64,000 nucleotides of DNA from Hyposmocoma kahamanoa. Taxonomy: Eukaryota > Arthropoda > Insecta > Lepidoptera > Cosmopterigidae. Below, in pieces: positions 32,111 through 43,837 of this stretch. The number at the start of each line of letters is the position of its first letter. Position 1 is the first letter of the stretch. Position numbers and translations under genes: made by a program. The stretch is from positions 18,543,256 through 18,607,255 of the forward strand of contig NW_020654422.1 of assembly GCF_003589595.1 (NCBI RefSeq). Direction: 5' to 3'. The notes beneath the pieces are model-generated. The model ran no database searches and was not told where the DNA came from. It was given only the letters and a program-made list of their open reading frames with translations.

Positions 32111-32334
32111 CTTCCCGCAAGAGGTTGGTAGAAAGGTACTATAGACAAAACTTATGTAGAATGATATGGGACTGACCTTGCGCATTTTGTAATGTATTTT
32201 CTCGTATATAAAGTAACAGATGTGCTACAACTGATTGCACGTCCTGATTTCCTGTAAGATTTTAGGCCATAGTTCGCCACACTGACACTCAAACTACGTA
32301 TCAATAAAATATAAAATTATACAAAGGTGCGAAT

Positions 32335-32564
32335 TACATTTCAAATCGTCACTTTAATTAAACTCTACCACTCATTAGTAAGGCAGATTCCCCTGAGACG
32401 AAGGAGTAAGAAGTTCTAAGGGTGATCTTTGTATATAAATATTTGTACATATTTATCAGTTACGATATTTATTTCAAATCTACAGGAACTAAGCGGGTCA
32501 CTATCATGGATTTTTGTCATCAAAATACGCAGAAATAACCTTGTTTTACTCTTGTACAACGTCA
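32335..32564 (-). repeat. LINE 3' untranslated fragment, interrupted
   Basis: AAACTCTACCACTCATTAGT, AAGGCAGATTCCCCTGAGA and GGTCACTATCATGGATTTTT match 43900-44080. The match resumes at 33100-33170 (TGTTTCACTGTAGTTTTAAA), so 32565-33087 is inserted. Confidence 0.7.
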
Positions 32565-33087
32565 GTCAATTATAATTTCATAAACCATATCACAAAGGCG
32601 CTCTTTTTAGTACTGGATCAAAATTCTATTGTCTATAGTACTCGCTACTGAACTGAAAAACTTCATTACAGTTCTGTACACAGAACTATATAAAAAAAAG
32701 AATGTCGTATTTTTCTAATTAAAATATCAAATATGGCGCTAATCAAACGCTCTACTGCCTCCTGATTCCAAAGTTCTTGCAACCGGGTCATAAACTTTAA
32801 TTAAAAAAATATATATTAGCTTAAATATAAGCGGTACTTGGCCACTTCTATTCTATCTCTTTCATTTTTTGTTTCGTAGCGTTTCTTTGGCTTCCATTTG
32901 AGTTTGTCGTCATGGATTGTTAAAAAAAAAATACGATATTGGTTGTGCTTCATTATTTTAGTTACTCGTAGAAACAATATTGTATGCAATCATTACACAA
33001 TTAGGTCTTAAAATATCGTATATTACTTAGCGTAAACACTGTCCTCGTCATTAAGAATTCTCATTATGCAACGATTGCATAAAATAC
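32565..33087 (+). mobile_element. Dispersed element inserted in a LINE end
   Basis: This 523-bp segment matches the reverse complement of 41966-42468 along its whole length. Shared marks include AATTTCATAAACC, ATTCTATTGTCTAT-like, GGCCACTTCT, the AACAATCC/GGATTGTTAA region and GCAACGATTGCATAAAATAC. The flanks continue a LINE 3' region on both sides, showing insertion. No coding capacity or obvious inverted ends were seen; possible target duplication TACAACGT/TGTAACGT agrees at only six of eight bases. Confidence 0.65.
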
Positions 33088-33170
33088 TATTAGTGTAACG
33101 TTTTTGTTTCACTGTAGTTTTAAACCTCGTAAATGACAAATTTTCAATTTCAACAAAACACTGGAGATTA
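33088..33170 (-). repeat. LINE 3' fragment, continuation
   Basis: TGTTTCACTGTAGTTTTAAA and CCTCGTAAATGACAAATTTT match 44150-44200, the continuation of the LINE piece at 32335-32564. Confidence 0.65.
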
Positions 33171-34485
33171 AGGACTTCACCCGTTTTCCGATGTTTTTCT
33201 TCAACATTATCGAATAGTTACTAAATATTCACAAATGTACTTATGTAACTTAGAAATTTAAGCTCAAGGTACATGCCTCCGCAGGGACTAGAACCGTCAT
33301 CAACTCAATTAAGGATCAACCTTCTGGATACGATGCAGAAACTGAATACGGTTGAATGTTTTTGTTTTACAATTCAATATGCAATACAATTAAATTCTTA
33401 AAAAAATTACCCATTGAAAATTTTATCATAGATAATAATATCTTTCTCACAATATTGGATTACATCTGACCATTAAAACTTTCATTCTGATTGTATGTTT
33501 GTGTTGTCGAAATGAACGTTGAATATAATTGTTAGTTGGAAATCTCTGTTATTAATACATTTTATTATTTCAAAGTATTGTAAAGTACAGAGTGTAGAAC
33601 AGCAGAATAAACAGACAGCTGTTGCCTTTGCTAATTGGAATGAAATAGATACTCTCTTTCGTGCGTAATGATTGTATTGAAACCATTGTTCACACATATC
33701 AACCTAAAATCTGTGCAAATGTTGAACAGTATTCGTCCAGAAAAGTACCTTGCTTTATTCTGATTGCTTTATTTATATATTCGGTTTTTAGCCACCACCA
33801 CCACCACAGGACTTGAACTATTACCCCCTTAATTGAGAAGCAGCTGTTCTCCCATTAGGTTACCTCCGCTCCACATTCAAACTCACTAAGAAGTGTTATC
33901 TGTTAGATTGAGTATGACTCTCCGTACAAATTGGCACCACATATAATATGTATAGTAAACAATAATAATACTATACAACTAAAAATTCTTAATAGAATAT
34001 CTGAAGTTGGAACTTTCAAATACGTTACATATTAAGATGAATATCATTTTCACAAACGTCACAACGGTTTATTACAAAGAGTCGGCTTCGTATAGAGTTC
34101 TTCCTTGTTAGATAATATTTCCCTATTGTCAAATTAGACAGACATGTGTCCAGAACGAAGTGCTCTGCAGAATATTCCTAAGCTGATGCTAAATTTACGC
34201 TTAACATGCTAAACAGTTTCCTAAAATTATATTTGCTACTTTGACATAAACACAAACAAACAAATGAGTCAGAGGAAAACGGAACGCAACACCTTATCTA
34301 GCGCTATTGTCCTCACTTGCAAACGCTGAATAGAGGCGGCTGTCATCGGACAGACGTGATGTACCCTGCAAAATAATGGACAAAGCTCTGGCGACTAAGT
34401 CATGGCGGTTTAACCGTGTATACCCAGCTGAACAATCTTGTTAGGTACACTATTTTCCCTAGTTGTATATTTATTATCTTCGCGA
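33171..34485. other. Unassigned stretch with tRNA-like SINE shreds
   Basis: Segments near 33275-33300 (CCTCCGCAGGGACTAGAACC) and 33808-33875 (CCACAGGACTTGAACT, TAGGTTACCTCCGC) look like eroded reversed tRNA-derived heads. No gene was recognised. Confidence 0.35.
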
Positions 34486-34489
34486 ACTT

Positions 34490-34575
34490 GATAAGAAATT
34501 GAACGCTCTGGAAATGTGGTGCTGGAGAATAATTCTTGGGGTACCATCATCGAGTAAATAACCAGAAATAGAGAC
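34490..34575 (+). pseudogene. Short LINE ORF2 fragment
   Basis: The frame reads KKLNALEMWCWRIILGVPS before a stop. The LEMWCWRR-I-L-x-I motif is a well-known C-terminal block of insect LINE reverse transcriptase proteins. Confidence 0.7.
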
Positions 34576-34770
34576 GAAATAAACCATCCATCCTTGGCAA
34601 CACATCAGGTAAATGGCCCTTATATCGCTTTTAAATATCAACTCTCGTTTGAGCTGAAATCACAAATTAGAAAGCTGAAATAGTACAGCACCAACAACTG
34701 ACCGGTGTGTACGTCTCCGTATGTTCCAAAAATATATTGTATTTATTGTAATAAAGATAATATCTCTAAC

Positions 34771-35600
34771 AATGGGGGCTGTCCCATTCGGTGGCGTGGG
34801 AAAAACAGCAATACATCTAATTACAAAACAAACGGAATCACATTTCATGGGTGATTAAATATGTAATTTTACAATATTCGTCCGTTATAGCAAAGCTCAA
34901 GTTCAACTGGTAGCTTTGAAGTGAAACAATTAACGACACCCGTCAATTGTTTCGAATTCAGGCTGGCAAATTATATGACATTTCGTCTCTATTTCTGGTT
35001 ATATACTCGATGGATACCATGAATACATTTTCGTTCAAACGTACTCCAAGAACTCAGCATCAAACAGCGTCTGTCTACAGTGGTATAAACTTGCATCCTG
35101 AAGTTCTTTGGTCGCGTCTCAAGACGATTCACTCCATAAAGCGTCTTGTCAGGGTACAGGATAGAGGGCAACTAGACTGCAGGTCACTCATCTTCTTCTT
35201 AGCGTGTCCACTCTGAAGTTTATATGTGAGGACCGGTAATCAGCGAGTGACACAGCATTATCAGTGGCGTTGTACAGATCCTCGCCTGTGCAGGTGTATG
35301 GGCACGCAGCACAAGACAAAAGATGTTCCATAGGCTGAGGAGAGACATCACAAACACATGCGCTCTAACCCCATCTGTGCATCAATCCGCAATCTATTTA
35401 GAGACTTTCAAGTTTGCCAAGGTAGATTATGCCCAAGAGGGATGAGCTCCGATATTGGAATGAGTGATGCCGTGGGGTACTCTCCTTTCAGGGATTTATG
35501 AGATTACCCATGCGATAGACCGATCAAATAAAGTCTACAGTGGGGGTCCTTTGCTTGTGCACGAGGGAGTCTACTAACAGATAGAGATGGTGAGATATCG
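34771..35600 (-). pseudogene. LINE ORF2 C-terminus and 3' untranslated region
   Basis: On the minus strand, 35380-35200 encodes fragments such as PMEHLLSCAACPYTCTGEDL and YNATDNAVSLADY, a Cys/His block (C...H...C...CP) typical of the region after the reverse transcriptase domain in many insect LINEs. The ORF ends near 35211 and untranslated sequence continues to about 34771. Frameshifts lie upstream (35600-35380). A second copy of the 3' region is at 1-262, broken by a mariner. Confidence 0.65.
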
Positions 35601-35890
35601 TTAGGCGAGCCACATCAGTCCCTGAAGTGAAGGTCACCTCTAAAGAGAAAGTTTATGCGAGTTGTGAACTTCCCAAATGCGGGTTATTTGAATCTCCGTC
35701 AGCGTGCAGATTTTATTGCGATATTTTTTTTTTTTTTTTTATAATAACTTACATCGATCATTTTGATAGCACGAATTTATTTTGCGTACGAAGATTAAAT
35801 ATTTACAACCATATGCTTCAGTTGTAAAGTGCCTTTGATGCACTATGAAAACTGCACAATATGGCATCACTGCAAGAAAAAATAGCCTTA

Positions 35891-36497
35891 GGCGATTATC
35901 ACACTGCACCGCGGCCCGCGACGGAGCCGGTAACGGAGACGCAGATCTGCATCAACGCGCGGTTTAATCTGCGCTTTCTAGCGGCCCCGCGTCACTTAGG
36001 GTCGTATTCTAGAACTCTACTCAATGCTCAAGTCAGGATTTGAGTATGGTTTAAAGCACTTGATATCATACTCAAGTCCCTGCCATTAGGATCGTATTTC
36101 CAGTGCTTGAAATCATACTCAGATCCTGACTTGAGCATTGAGTAGAATTCTGGAATACGACCCCTAAAGTACTCGCTTCGCAGTTGATAGCCGTAGTGAT
36201 TGAAGATTTAAGAAAATATGAAGATCAATTTGATCGATTTTCAATAGCAAATATAAATTTATCAATGTCGAAACCTATTGTAGAAAACTGAACATGTCAT
36301 TAAGCTTAAAAATCTGCGCGGTAGTGCGGAGCGCAATGTGCCATACCCTGCGGTTCGCCGCTCCCCTCCGCGCGGAGAAGCGTTGTCAGTGTTCGACGGC
36401 GCGTGTTTTCCATACAAACTGAGGTACTTCAGTATAACGTTAAAAAACACACAGCTCCGCGTTCCGTCGCGGGGCGCGGTGCAGTGTGATAATCGCC
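35891..36497. mobile_element. MITE family J carrying a nested MITE
   Basis: The end GGCGATTATCACACTGCACC at 35891 continues GC-rich for about 40 bp. It is mirrored by 36458-36497 with very few mismatches. TTA at 35888-35890 and 36498-36500 is a 3-bp target duplication, as in PIF/Harbinger elements (inference). The 607 bp include the second element 35999-36164. It has no coding capacity. Confidence 0.85.
35999..36164. mobile_element. Nested foldback MITE
   Basis: GGGTCGTATTCTAGAACTCT and the next 25 bases are inverted, with few mismatches, at the right end (ATTCTGGAATACGACCCC). A second inner repeat (AAGCACTTGATATCATACTC and its complement) also pairs. TA lies on each side (35997-35998 and 36165-36166), which suggests a Tc1/mariner-type target site. 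Confidence 0.8.
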
Positions 36498-36499
36498 TT

Positions 36500-36635
36500 A
36501 GAGCTCCTTGTGAAAGGGTTCGTCCAGGGAAGTACTGATCCTAAGATCTTTGTGATTTAAAGCTCTGAGTGCGTGTCGCTTACCACTAGGCCCTCAATTT
36601 GTTCGTCCCATCCCTTGGTATCATAAAGATAAAAT
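36500..36635 (+). repeat. Dispersed repeat D, internally deleted copy
   Basis: GAGCTCCTTGTGAAAGGGTT and CGTCCAGGGAAGTACTG join directly to AAGATCTTTGTGATTTAAAG and the CCCTTGGTATCATAAAG end, so the middle is missing. Confidence 0.7.
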
Positions 36636-37055
36636 ATAATTCCAATTGAGAGTCTCTGTTGACAATTGTTTTTAAAAACAATTAGAACATTGTAAAATTA
36701 TATAATAGCGATAGACGAAATAAACAAATAGAGAAAAGTAAACATCATAGACACCTGAAAGAGGAGCTTCACGTTTTCCGATTTCCACAACAAACATTGT
36801 TTGTTTAAGTACTGTTGTTCAGTTTGTTTTGTTTTCTACAAACGTGTGATCTTAGTGCAGTCAAAGCGCGGTATCGGCTTTGTCGTGCAACAATCGTAGT
36901 GTAAATACTTCTGTGTAATTCGTGACTCAGGTCTACATTGTAAAATCTTTCTGGAAGAGACCTTTAATATGAAAACATGTACAACCATGAGAGACGAGAG
37001 CGCACCGAGGCCCGTCATCTGCGAAAGCTATGTTTTATCAACCAATAGTATTTCG
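36636..37055. other. Unassigned stretch
   Basis: No gene or repeat was recognised. Confidence 0.4.
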
Positions 37056-37058
37056 TTA

Positions 37059-37343
37059 GAGCGGTTAAACATGGCGACTTTTAGCAGCGATGCAAACGCG
37101 ATGCAACATACATTATTTTACATTATATTACATAATTCACTTAATTTATTTATTTACTGTTTTTATTAATTTTACTTTTAAATTTACAATTAACAAAACA
37201 AAATAATGAGCATAAACCTATAAGTATGAGTTTTTCAACATAAGCGACTGTATCGATGCAGTCGCGCGGTTGCATCGATGTAAGCGCCTATAAATCGCAA
37301 GTGTTAGCTATGCAATCGCGCGTTTGCGTCGCTGCTAAAACTC
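37059..37343. mobile_element. Foldback MITE family F, copy 3
   Basis: The element starts GAGCGGTTAAACATGGCGAC and TTTTAGCAGCGATGCAAACG and ends GCGTCGCTGCTAAAACTC. It is flanked by TTA at 37056-37058 and 37344-37346. An AT-rich piece (about 37107-37245) interrupts the GC-rich foldback. Confidence 0.8.
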
Positions 37344-37514
37344 TTAGTGTGACGTATTCACTAGTTAATCAAAACACCGAGAATTAACTGGTTGCTAAAA
37401 CATAGCATTTAAACGTTCGGCTTAGATGGTTTATGCCTGATTAAGCGCCAACAGACTTAACAGCGGCGAAATGACAAAGCGGAAAGAAACCATTACTCCC
37501 GCTAACCCACGTTG

Positions 37515-37958
37515 TAGTGTTGGGTAGGACAAGAAATTAAAATGAATTTGAGGGAGTACCTCAATTGAAAAAATGAGGCGGTACAATGTACTACTTCAAA
37601 TGAGGTGAGGTAGTGATAAGAATGTTTGCACCTACGGCAATGACTTACTAACTTGATAGTATCAATCAATTGGATAACTTAAGTGTTATGATGATATAGT
37701 ATAAATAAATGCTAATTTTATAGTACTATGGTAGTATGATCATATGATGTAAAATCAGCTAAAAAGCGGGCAGTGCAAGATCAATCATTGTTGCATTTGT
37801 TGAATTCGAAGTAATGTGACATGAGTGAGGCTGTGACATGAGGCTATGACATTAGGCGAGGTGTAAGGTCGGACATTTTTATGAAATAAGGTGTTGTGGT
37901 AAACCAACCAAGCGAGTGGTACAAACGAGTTGCCTCGTGTATGAGTAACTCAACACTA
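37515..37958. mobile_element. hAT-type MITE
   Basis: Ends TAGTGTTGGGTAG (37515) and, inverted, TAGTGTTGAGTTA (37958) are flanked by CCACGTTG and CCGCGTTG, an 8-bp target duplication with one mismatch. TAGTGTTG tips and 8-bp duplications are typical of hAT elements. The 444-bp interior carries GAGGTGAGGTAGTG-like repeats and no coding frame. Confidence 0.75.
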
Positions 37959-38111
37959 CCGCGTTGTACCTAAAGACGTGGACTGGTTTATATAGTCGGA
38001 TGCCCAGCAGATAGTAAATAACAGATATTTAATGAAGGAATTAATATTTGAATACAATTTCAAACTCTATCAAGTTATGTCCCAAACAATAGCAATTCAA
38101 ATCCAGTCGAT

Positions 38112-38129
38112 CATTGACTTAAGTCAATG
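38112..38129. mobile_element. 18-bp insertion made only of two MITE tips
   Basis: The insertion is the perfect palindrome CATTGACTTAAGTCAATG. It is flanked by a perfect 8-bp duplication CAGTCGAT (38104-38111 and 38130-38137). CATTGACTT is the tip of the MITEs at 8364, 10221 and 23874. Confidence 0.85.
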
Positions 38130-38454
38130 CAGTCGATAGCTGTGTCATTGCCGGAAAAAGCGATGGTGGAATATAGCCAACCATCTCTATTCAGTGCTCT
38201 TACTTTGATTTCATGATGCGATAACGACATTAACTTATACTTGTCTATTGCCTCTAGTTTCTTCGAAAAAAAACTCTCTTCTTTAGTGCTTCTAAAACTG
38301 TCGTCACGTGTAAGATGCCCAAATCCTTTTCCCTTCGATTGTCTTCGATTGTGATTGTATTGTAATAAGCTGCTATTTTGCTGTACTATTCTAATAATAA
38401 TAATAATAAATAGTTTCTTTCGACCAACATGGATCATACAATTACAAAGATTTG

Positions 38455-38625
38455 ATAAAATTGAACTCAAAATTAAAAATAAAAATAAAATTAAGTACAA
38501 AATTACAATCAAAATTAAAAATAAAATAAAATTGCAATTAGAATACTATTATAGAATAGATTAGTCAATAGCTGCACCATATTACAGTGGTTCATATATT
38601 GACAGCTAAAACGTTAAGCAAATAT
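38455..38625. repeat. AT-rich array with conserved right flank, copy 2
   Basis: AAATTAAAAATAAAAATAAA-type sequence is followed by CAGTGGTTCATATATTGACA and AAAACGTTAAGCAAAT, as at 2245-2530. The array itself is shorter here. Confidence 0.55.
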
Positions 38626-39750
38626 CTTTAGGATACAGTTTCGCACCTCCTCGTTGGTTTTTCTTTCCATCCAACTGATTCCCTTCATTCTTCTCCAGGA
38701 CCACATCTCAAGCCAAGCAAATTTACGAGCTCGAAAATAATTGACCACAATCAATTAATGTGCTATCTTTATTCTTATACCTGAAATTAAAAGTGTAACA
38801 AGAAGGGAAAGTTAAGCCTACCCTAGCGATTTTACTGTGATACACAAATGAAAAGTTAGGGATCAATGTATTTTTTTAAATATTTGGTTATCCTATTGAC
38901 ATGATATAAAAATATCTGTATAAATTAATGAAATTATTTTTAATGATGAAATTTACTGCAAAACTATTAATGTTAATTTTTTTTTATTAAAAAGCCTTAT
39001 TTTCAGTCATTTGCAAAAATGTGCTTAATCCCTGGATACCTTTGATGTGTGTATATTCATAATCGTAATACCTTATCTAGTCAGGCTAGCGCTGTCTTTG
39101 TGTTTACTTAGCAAAGGTTAAGCCGTGTAATGTGTTCGCTAAACAAAGCTTGCTGCAGCGTTAATTACGCTCCACCTACCAATCGGAGCTCGTGCATATA
39201 GAATTAATTTCTCGCCATGCCACCCATAATCTTTACGAGAATTCGTTATGATACGCCTTTTGCTGCACGTTTGCATTCTAAAAATTAGAAGAGGTTTTGA
39301 ACCCATTATTACAGGGGGCACTAAAATCAGAGACTTCGTGTTTGCAATGTTTATTTCTAAGTATTTCATTCAACATCACTTTAAGAAAAAATAATACTAG
39401 ACAAAACTTATTATAAATATTTATTAAGTACGTCTCACGGCGGGCAACGTGATTTACATCTCTCTGAGCGCGTGCTTAGGTTCCTTCTTCCTCGTAGTGG
39501 CTATTATAACGTAGGTATTTTCGGTTTCGTACGAGAGTGATGTATCTGATAAGTTACGTAGTAACTATTAAGTAATATGGGGTATTACGCAGTGTCACCA
39601 CTCAGGCGTCACAACGCTGACGCATCGCATAGTGTGAGATCACTCTTACTGTACTGCTGTTACCTTATGAAAACAATTGAAAAACCATTACCCAATTCAT
39701 TGTGAATATTTACTTTCAATTTTATTTAGTCAAAGAAGTCAAAGGTAAAC
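38626..39750. other. Unassigned stretch
   Basis: No gene was recognised; the frame at 39139-39369 has no motif. Confidence 0.4.
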
Positions 39751-39753
39751 TTA

Positions 39754-40318
39754 TTGTCTCAGAGAAAAATTTCAGGAGACTGCTATCATGACTGTGGCAT
39801 CACAGTACATTTACTCAAATATTTTGTATACCCGTATAAATATATATATAATTTCGTTAAGAAAGAAGATATCCATAATACTAACCTTGGAACTAAGTCC
39901 AAACTCATGGTACCACGATTTCGTTTAATTAAGATAAACGAATCTTTTATGGGGAACTGTATACGTTTTTACAACAAGATTCCGGAGATTATGTTAAGAT
40001 TATCATTCCCCAAGTTTAAAACTTACATTAAAAGTATATTAATTGAAAAGTCATATTACAAAATTTAAGAATATGTTTTAGATAAAGAAGTATAGAAAGA
40101 CGACATGGCTCCAGAATCCACACAAATTTTATTCAAAGTGTATATCATAGCATTTAAGTTTATTTGAAAAGAGCAATCCCTATAGTTTCTTGCTCGTACT
40201 TCTCAGGGAAGTCAGCGTAGTGAACGAGCAGTAGCTTAAATGTGACGTTTTCAAACGTAAATTTATTTTACCTATGGAATAAATGATGCTTTGACTTTGA
40301 CTTTGACTTAATTTACTT
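39754..40318 (+). pseudogene. LINE ORF2 C-terminus with 3' end
   Basis: The frame 39754-40068 ends VPRFRLIKINESFMGNCIRF, YNKIPEIMLRLSFPKFKTYI and IEKSYYKI. This is the last part of a non-LTR retrotransposon ORF2. It is followed by an untranslated region and a (TTTGAC)n tail at 40296-40313. The catalytic region is absent, so it is a 5'-truncated copy. The same C-terminal block, more decayed, occurs at 57090-57350. Confidence 0.8.
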
Positions 40319-40639
40319 TCTGTTTTATTTATGTAAAGCACCTCAATCAGGAATCTCGAATTAGTTAAATGCTGAGTATTATTCAGTCGTTCCTACAATT
40401 ATGACATCGATTTACAGTTGTTAGTTCAAAGGGTCGGCGCCAGTGCCTTGTGAAACCGACGCTAATTTTTGTGTCGTGAAGCACGATCCACCATTGCAAA
40501 TGCATTTTGACGTGAAATTACTCCACAATTAGCCAATTTTTGGATTACGACTTTGTTTTGGAATTGAATATTGTTATTTGGACTGGAACTGTTGATAAAA
40601 CTTGTACGAAACATTTGAACTTGAAAAATAACTTAACTA

Positions 40640-40644
<5 letters not shown>
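40319..40644. other. Unassigned stretch
   Basis: No gene or repeat was recognised; the plus-strand frame at 40540 runs into SINE B and is not a gene. Confidence 0.45.
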
Positions 40645-40674
<30 letters not shown>

Positions 40675-40876
40675 GCACACACTCAACATAGCCTCGCACT
40701 AGGGAAAAACCTGTGTCGCGGGTGCCATGGATACACACATAGAAAACCACAAATTACATCCAAACTCACGAGAGAAATAAATGTAGACCATACAAATATT
40801 TCTCCCGACCCGGGAATCGAATCTGGGACCTCTGCGTCTCAGTCCGGCGTGGTAACCGTTCGGCCACGGCGGCAGT
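40645..40876 (-). mobile_element. SINE B copy with (AAT)n tail
   Basis: On the minus strand the tRNA-like head (CCGCCGTGGCCGAACGG, GGGTCGGG) lies at the right and the body (TATTTCTCTCGTGAGTTT-like) in the middle. An (ATT)n tail lies at 40648-40674. Confidence 0.85.
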
Positions 40877-40929
40877 TATATATTTATTTTTATTTTATTT
40901 ATAAGTTATATATATACATTATAAAATAG

Positions 40930-41200
40930 TATTTTTTTATGATACCAAGTAACAGGACGAACAAGTCGTGCACCTGCTCTTCAGCGACACACCTGTCCAT
41001 AGCTTTAAATCGCAAAGAAATGAGGGACACTGCAACTGCGCCTGTCGCCGTGAGGAATAAGTTGACAAGTCCCATGTGCCTGTGATTTCACCAGCACCCT
41101 TACCTTTTAAAACCGAAACGCTGCTCACAATACTGCTTAACGGTAGAATTAGGCAAGGTGTCAGTACTTCCCTGGACGAACTCTTTCACAATTCAAAATT
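40930..41200 (-). repeat. Dispersed repeat D, near full-length
   Basis: T-run, GATACCAAGTAACAGGACGA, GCGCCTGTCGCCGTGAGGAA and GGACGAACTCTTTCACA occur in family order. Confidence 0.75.
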
Positions 41201-41965
41201 CAAAACATGTTTTACTTTCTAACTTAATATGTACATTATTAAAGGTTCCATGTTTAAAAATAAACAAAACAATACCTATATTTTTTTGTCTGTGTTGTTT
41301 AATTTAAACTTCGAACCTGCAATATACACTCCCGGACATATAATTCGAGCCACCACGCATTTTCAGTATTTAGTGCCCTAAGCTTAAACAATGTTTGATT
41401 GATTACGATCAATCTAAACTACTACGCAATTTTGAAACTAGTATACTAAACGTCTTTTTCATAAGTCCTTGTTGGTTGAAAAGTTAAGTAAATTGAAAAG
41501 TAAAAAATGCTATTTCGCGGCTTACTTGCTCGGCTTACTATCGATGTGTTATGACACCCGCGTTGTAACGACTTTAAGACAAACAAATTACCTTGTATTT
41601 TGTAAACAGAATTCCACGAAAAAGGCAAATTTAGAAACAAAAACTATGGTAACCGGAGTCACTACAATATTTTATGCTGACTAATCATTTAAACGCTTGA
41701 ATAAGATAATAAAATCCTTTAGTTACGGCCATGTTTATAGTTTTTTTTTAACAATAAATCTTTTGCCTTGTTATGTTAAGGAGTATTGTCAAAAAGGATA
41801 GATGTACCTATAAATAGACAGTAGACAGTATATGGAATAACTTATACTTGTACAAGTAAAAGTAGAGGTACTGCCCGTGGAATATTGAAAGAATATAGAA
41901 ACTTGTATAGTCGCGTGGAGTGTTAAAATAACATAAATACTTTACTTATACATGGGGTATTCATG
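41201..41965. other. Unassigned stretch
   Basis: No gene was recognised. ACACTCCCGGACATATAATT at 41325 looks like a DNA-transposon tip, but no partner was found. Confidence 0.35.
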
Positions 41966-42468
41966 GTATTTTATGCAATGGTTGCATAAGGAAGGTTCTT
42001 AACGTCGAGTGCCGTGTTTAAGAAATAAGTACTAAGTACGATATTTTAAGACCCGTTTATGTAATGATTGCCTACAATACTTTTTCTATGAGTAAATAAA
42101 ATAATGGAACATAACCAATATTTAATGTATATTTTCTTAACAATCCTTGACAACAAAGTCATATGAAATCCAAACAAACGCTACAAAACAAAAAACGACT
42201 AGAAGTGGCCAAATACCGCTTATATTTTAAACCAATTTTGTTTTTTATAAAGATTTATAGCCCGATTGCAAGACCTTTAGGTCAATTTAACCAATCAGAA
42301 AGCAGTAGAGCGTTTGAGTACCGTCATATATTGATATTTTAATTACCAAAATACGACGTTCTTTTTTTGAAAATTTTCAGTTCACTAGCGAGTACCATAA
42401 ACGATAGAATTTTGATTCAAAACTAAAAAGGGTGCCTTTGTGATTTGGTTTATGAAATTCTAATTGAC
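41966..42468 (-). mobile_element. Dispersed element, second copy
   Basis: It is the inverted counterpart of 32565-33087 with scattered substitutions and small indels. GCAATGGTTGCATAA near one end is self-complementary around three central bases. No coding capacity. Confidence 0.65.
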
Positions 42469-43835
42469 CAATTAAAATAAAAGAGTAGAAAAAACTAATA
42501 TAAATACTTTTAAATACTTAAACAGTACGTGGAGTTTTAAAAGAATACTAATACTTTTTAAAATTAAAATCATAGATAATATACTTTTAAACCAGCAGGT
42601 ACATAGTAATGTAATCAAATTCCTCATTCCTTCAAACTTATAAGTTGCGTGCATTCGTCATAACGAGGTCAAAATTAGTACGCTTTCCATTTACTAGGTA
42701 CATGTATGTTCCATTTGTACATACAAAATACAACATGTCCAATTGAACAGTTTAAATAAGTAAGTAGACAGAAAGTTACGAAACTGCACAACTAATATGG
42801 ATTACACAAACCCGCACGGCCACGGAAAACCTAGATAAATAATAAGTTCAATGGGTGGTCGTTCATATAAAACCACTTTCGATAATCATCAATCAATTGC
42901 TACTAATTGAACGGGCTTTATATTTTCTAGTGCACTTATATGTGTTTCAAACTGTATTCGTAAAGTACAGATTGGTGGAAAAATGTGTATAGAAATAACA
43001 ATTTCTAAAATATAATTGTAATGACTAGAAGGCTGAATGAAAGAAGATCGGGTGCTAACGATGAGTGAACAAAACCACACAAAATATACTTACAGAGTTG
43101 ATTTCACCGTCTTAGCTATTTGCAAGTAGAAAGACAACCGCAAGCCAGAACAATAAGACAATAAACAAAATACATCACAAAAAGGCGTAAAAAGTAGTTA
43201 AGGTTAGAATGTGTAATAAAAAAATCATATACGAAATAAAATCAGATTGGTAAGCAAATAGAGTTCTTTGCTATTTCTTTTTCATAAAAATAGGCCTTAA
43301 TCTTGCCGTTCTTATTTTTTTCAAAATCTGGGAATGCCAATCGAAATACTTCGTAGAAAATTGGAGGTTCTTTAAATTAAATTTCAAAAAAAAATGTACA
43401 TAAAAACGTAAACCGGCTCGATAGTTAATTTAACTTACTACTTGCTAAATTAACTAGTTCTAGAGTACAGATTCACATTTAAATAAGCACGTTAACACAC
43501 TGCATCCGAATGGTATTCGTTCCGAATCTAAGATTATACAAATCCAGAAAATTCTGAACTTCTTCAGATGTCGCTTGTGCACTAAGTCCGATTCTAATCC
43601 GAGTAAACCCGAATATCGCTTGCACGCGTAGATGTAATTAACTAAAATTTCAATTTAGTTCCATCCTCCTTCGATCGACTAGAAGCTCTGGTACATTCCA
43701 TCCTTATGTCGTTGATATACCACCTGTTCGCACTAAGCGTTTTGCTTCCTCCTTTCAAATGCGTACAGCAAAGGAAAGGAATACTCTATCGGCTGTATCC
43801 GTGTTTCCCGAAAAGTACAATTTGGGTCTATTCAA
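42469..43835. other. Unassigned AT-rich stretch
   Basis: No gene or repeat was recognised. Confidence 0.4.
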
Positions 43836-43837
43836 GG

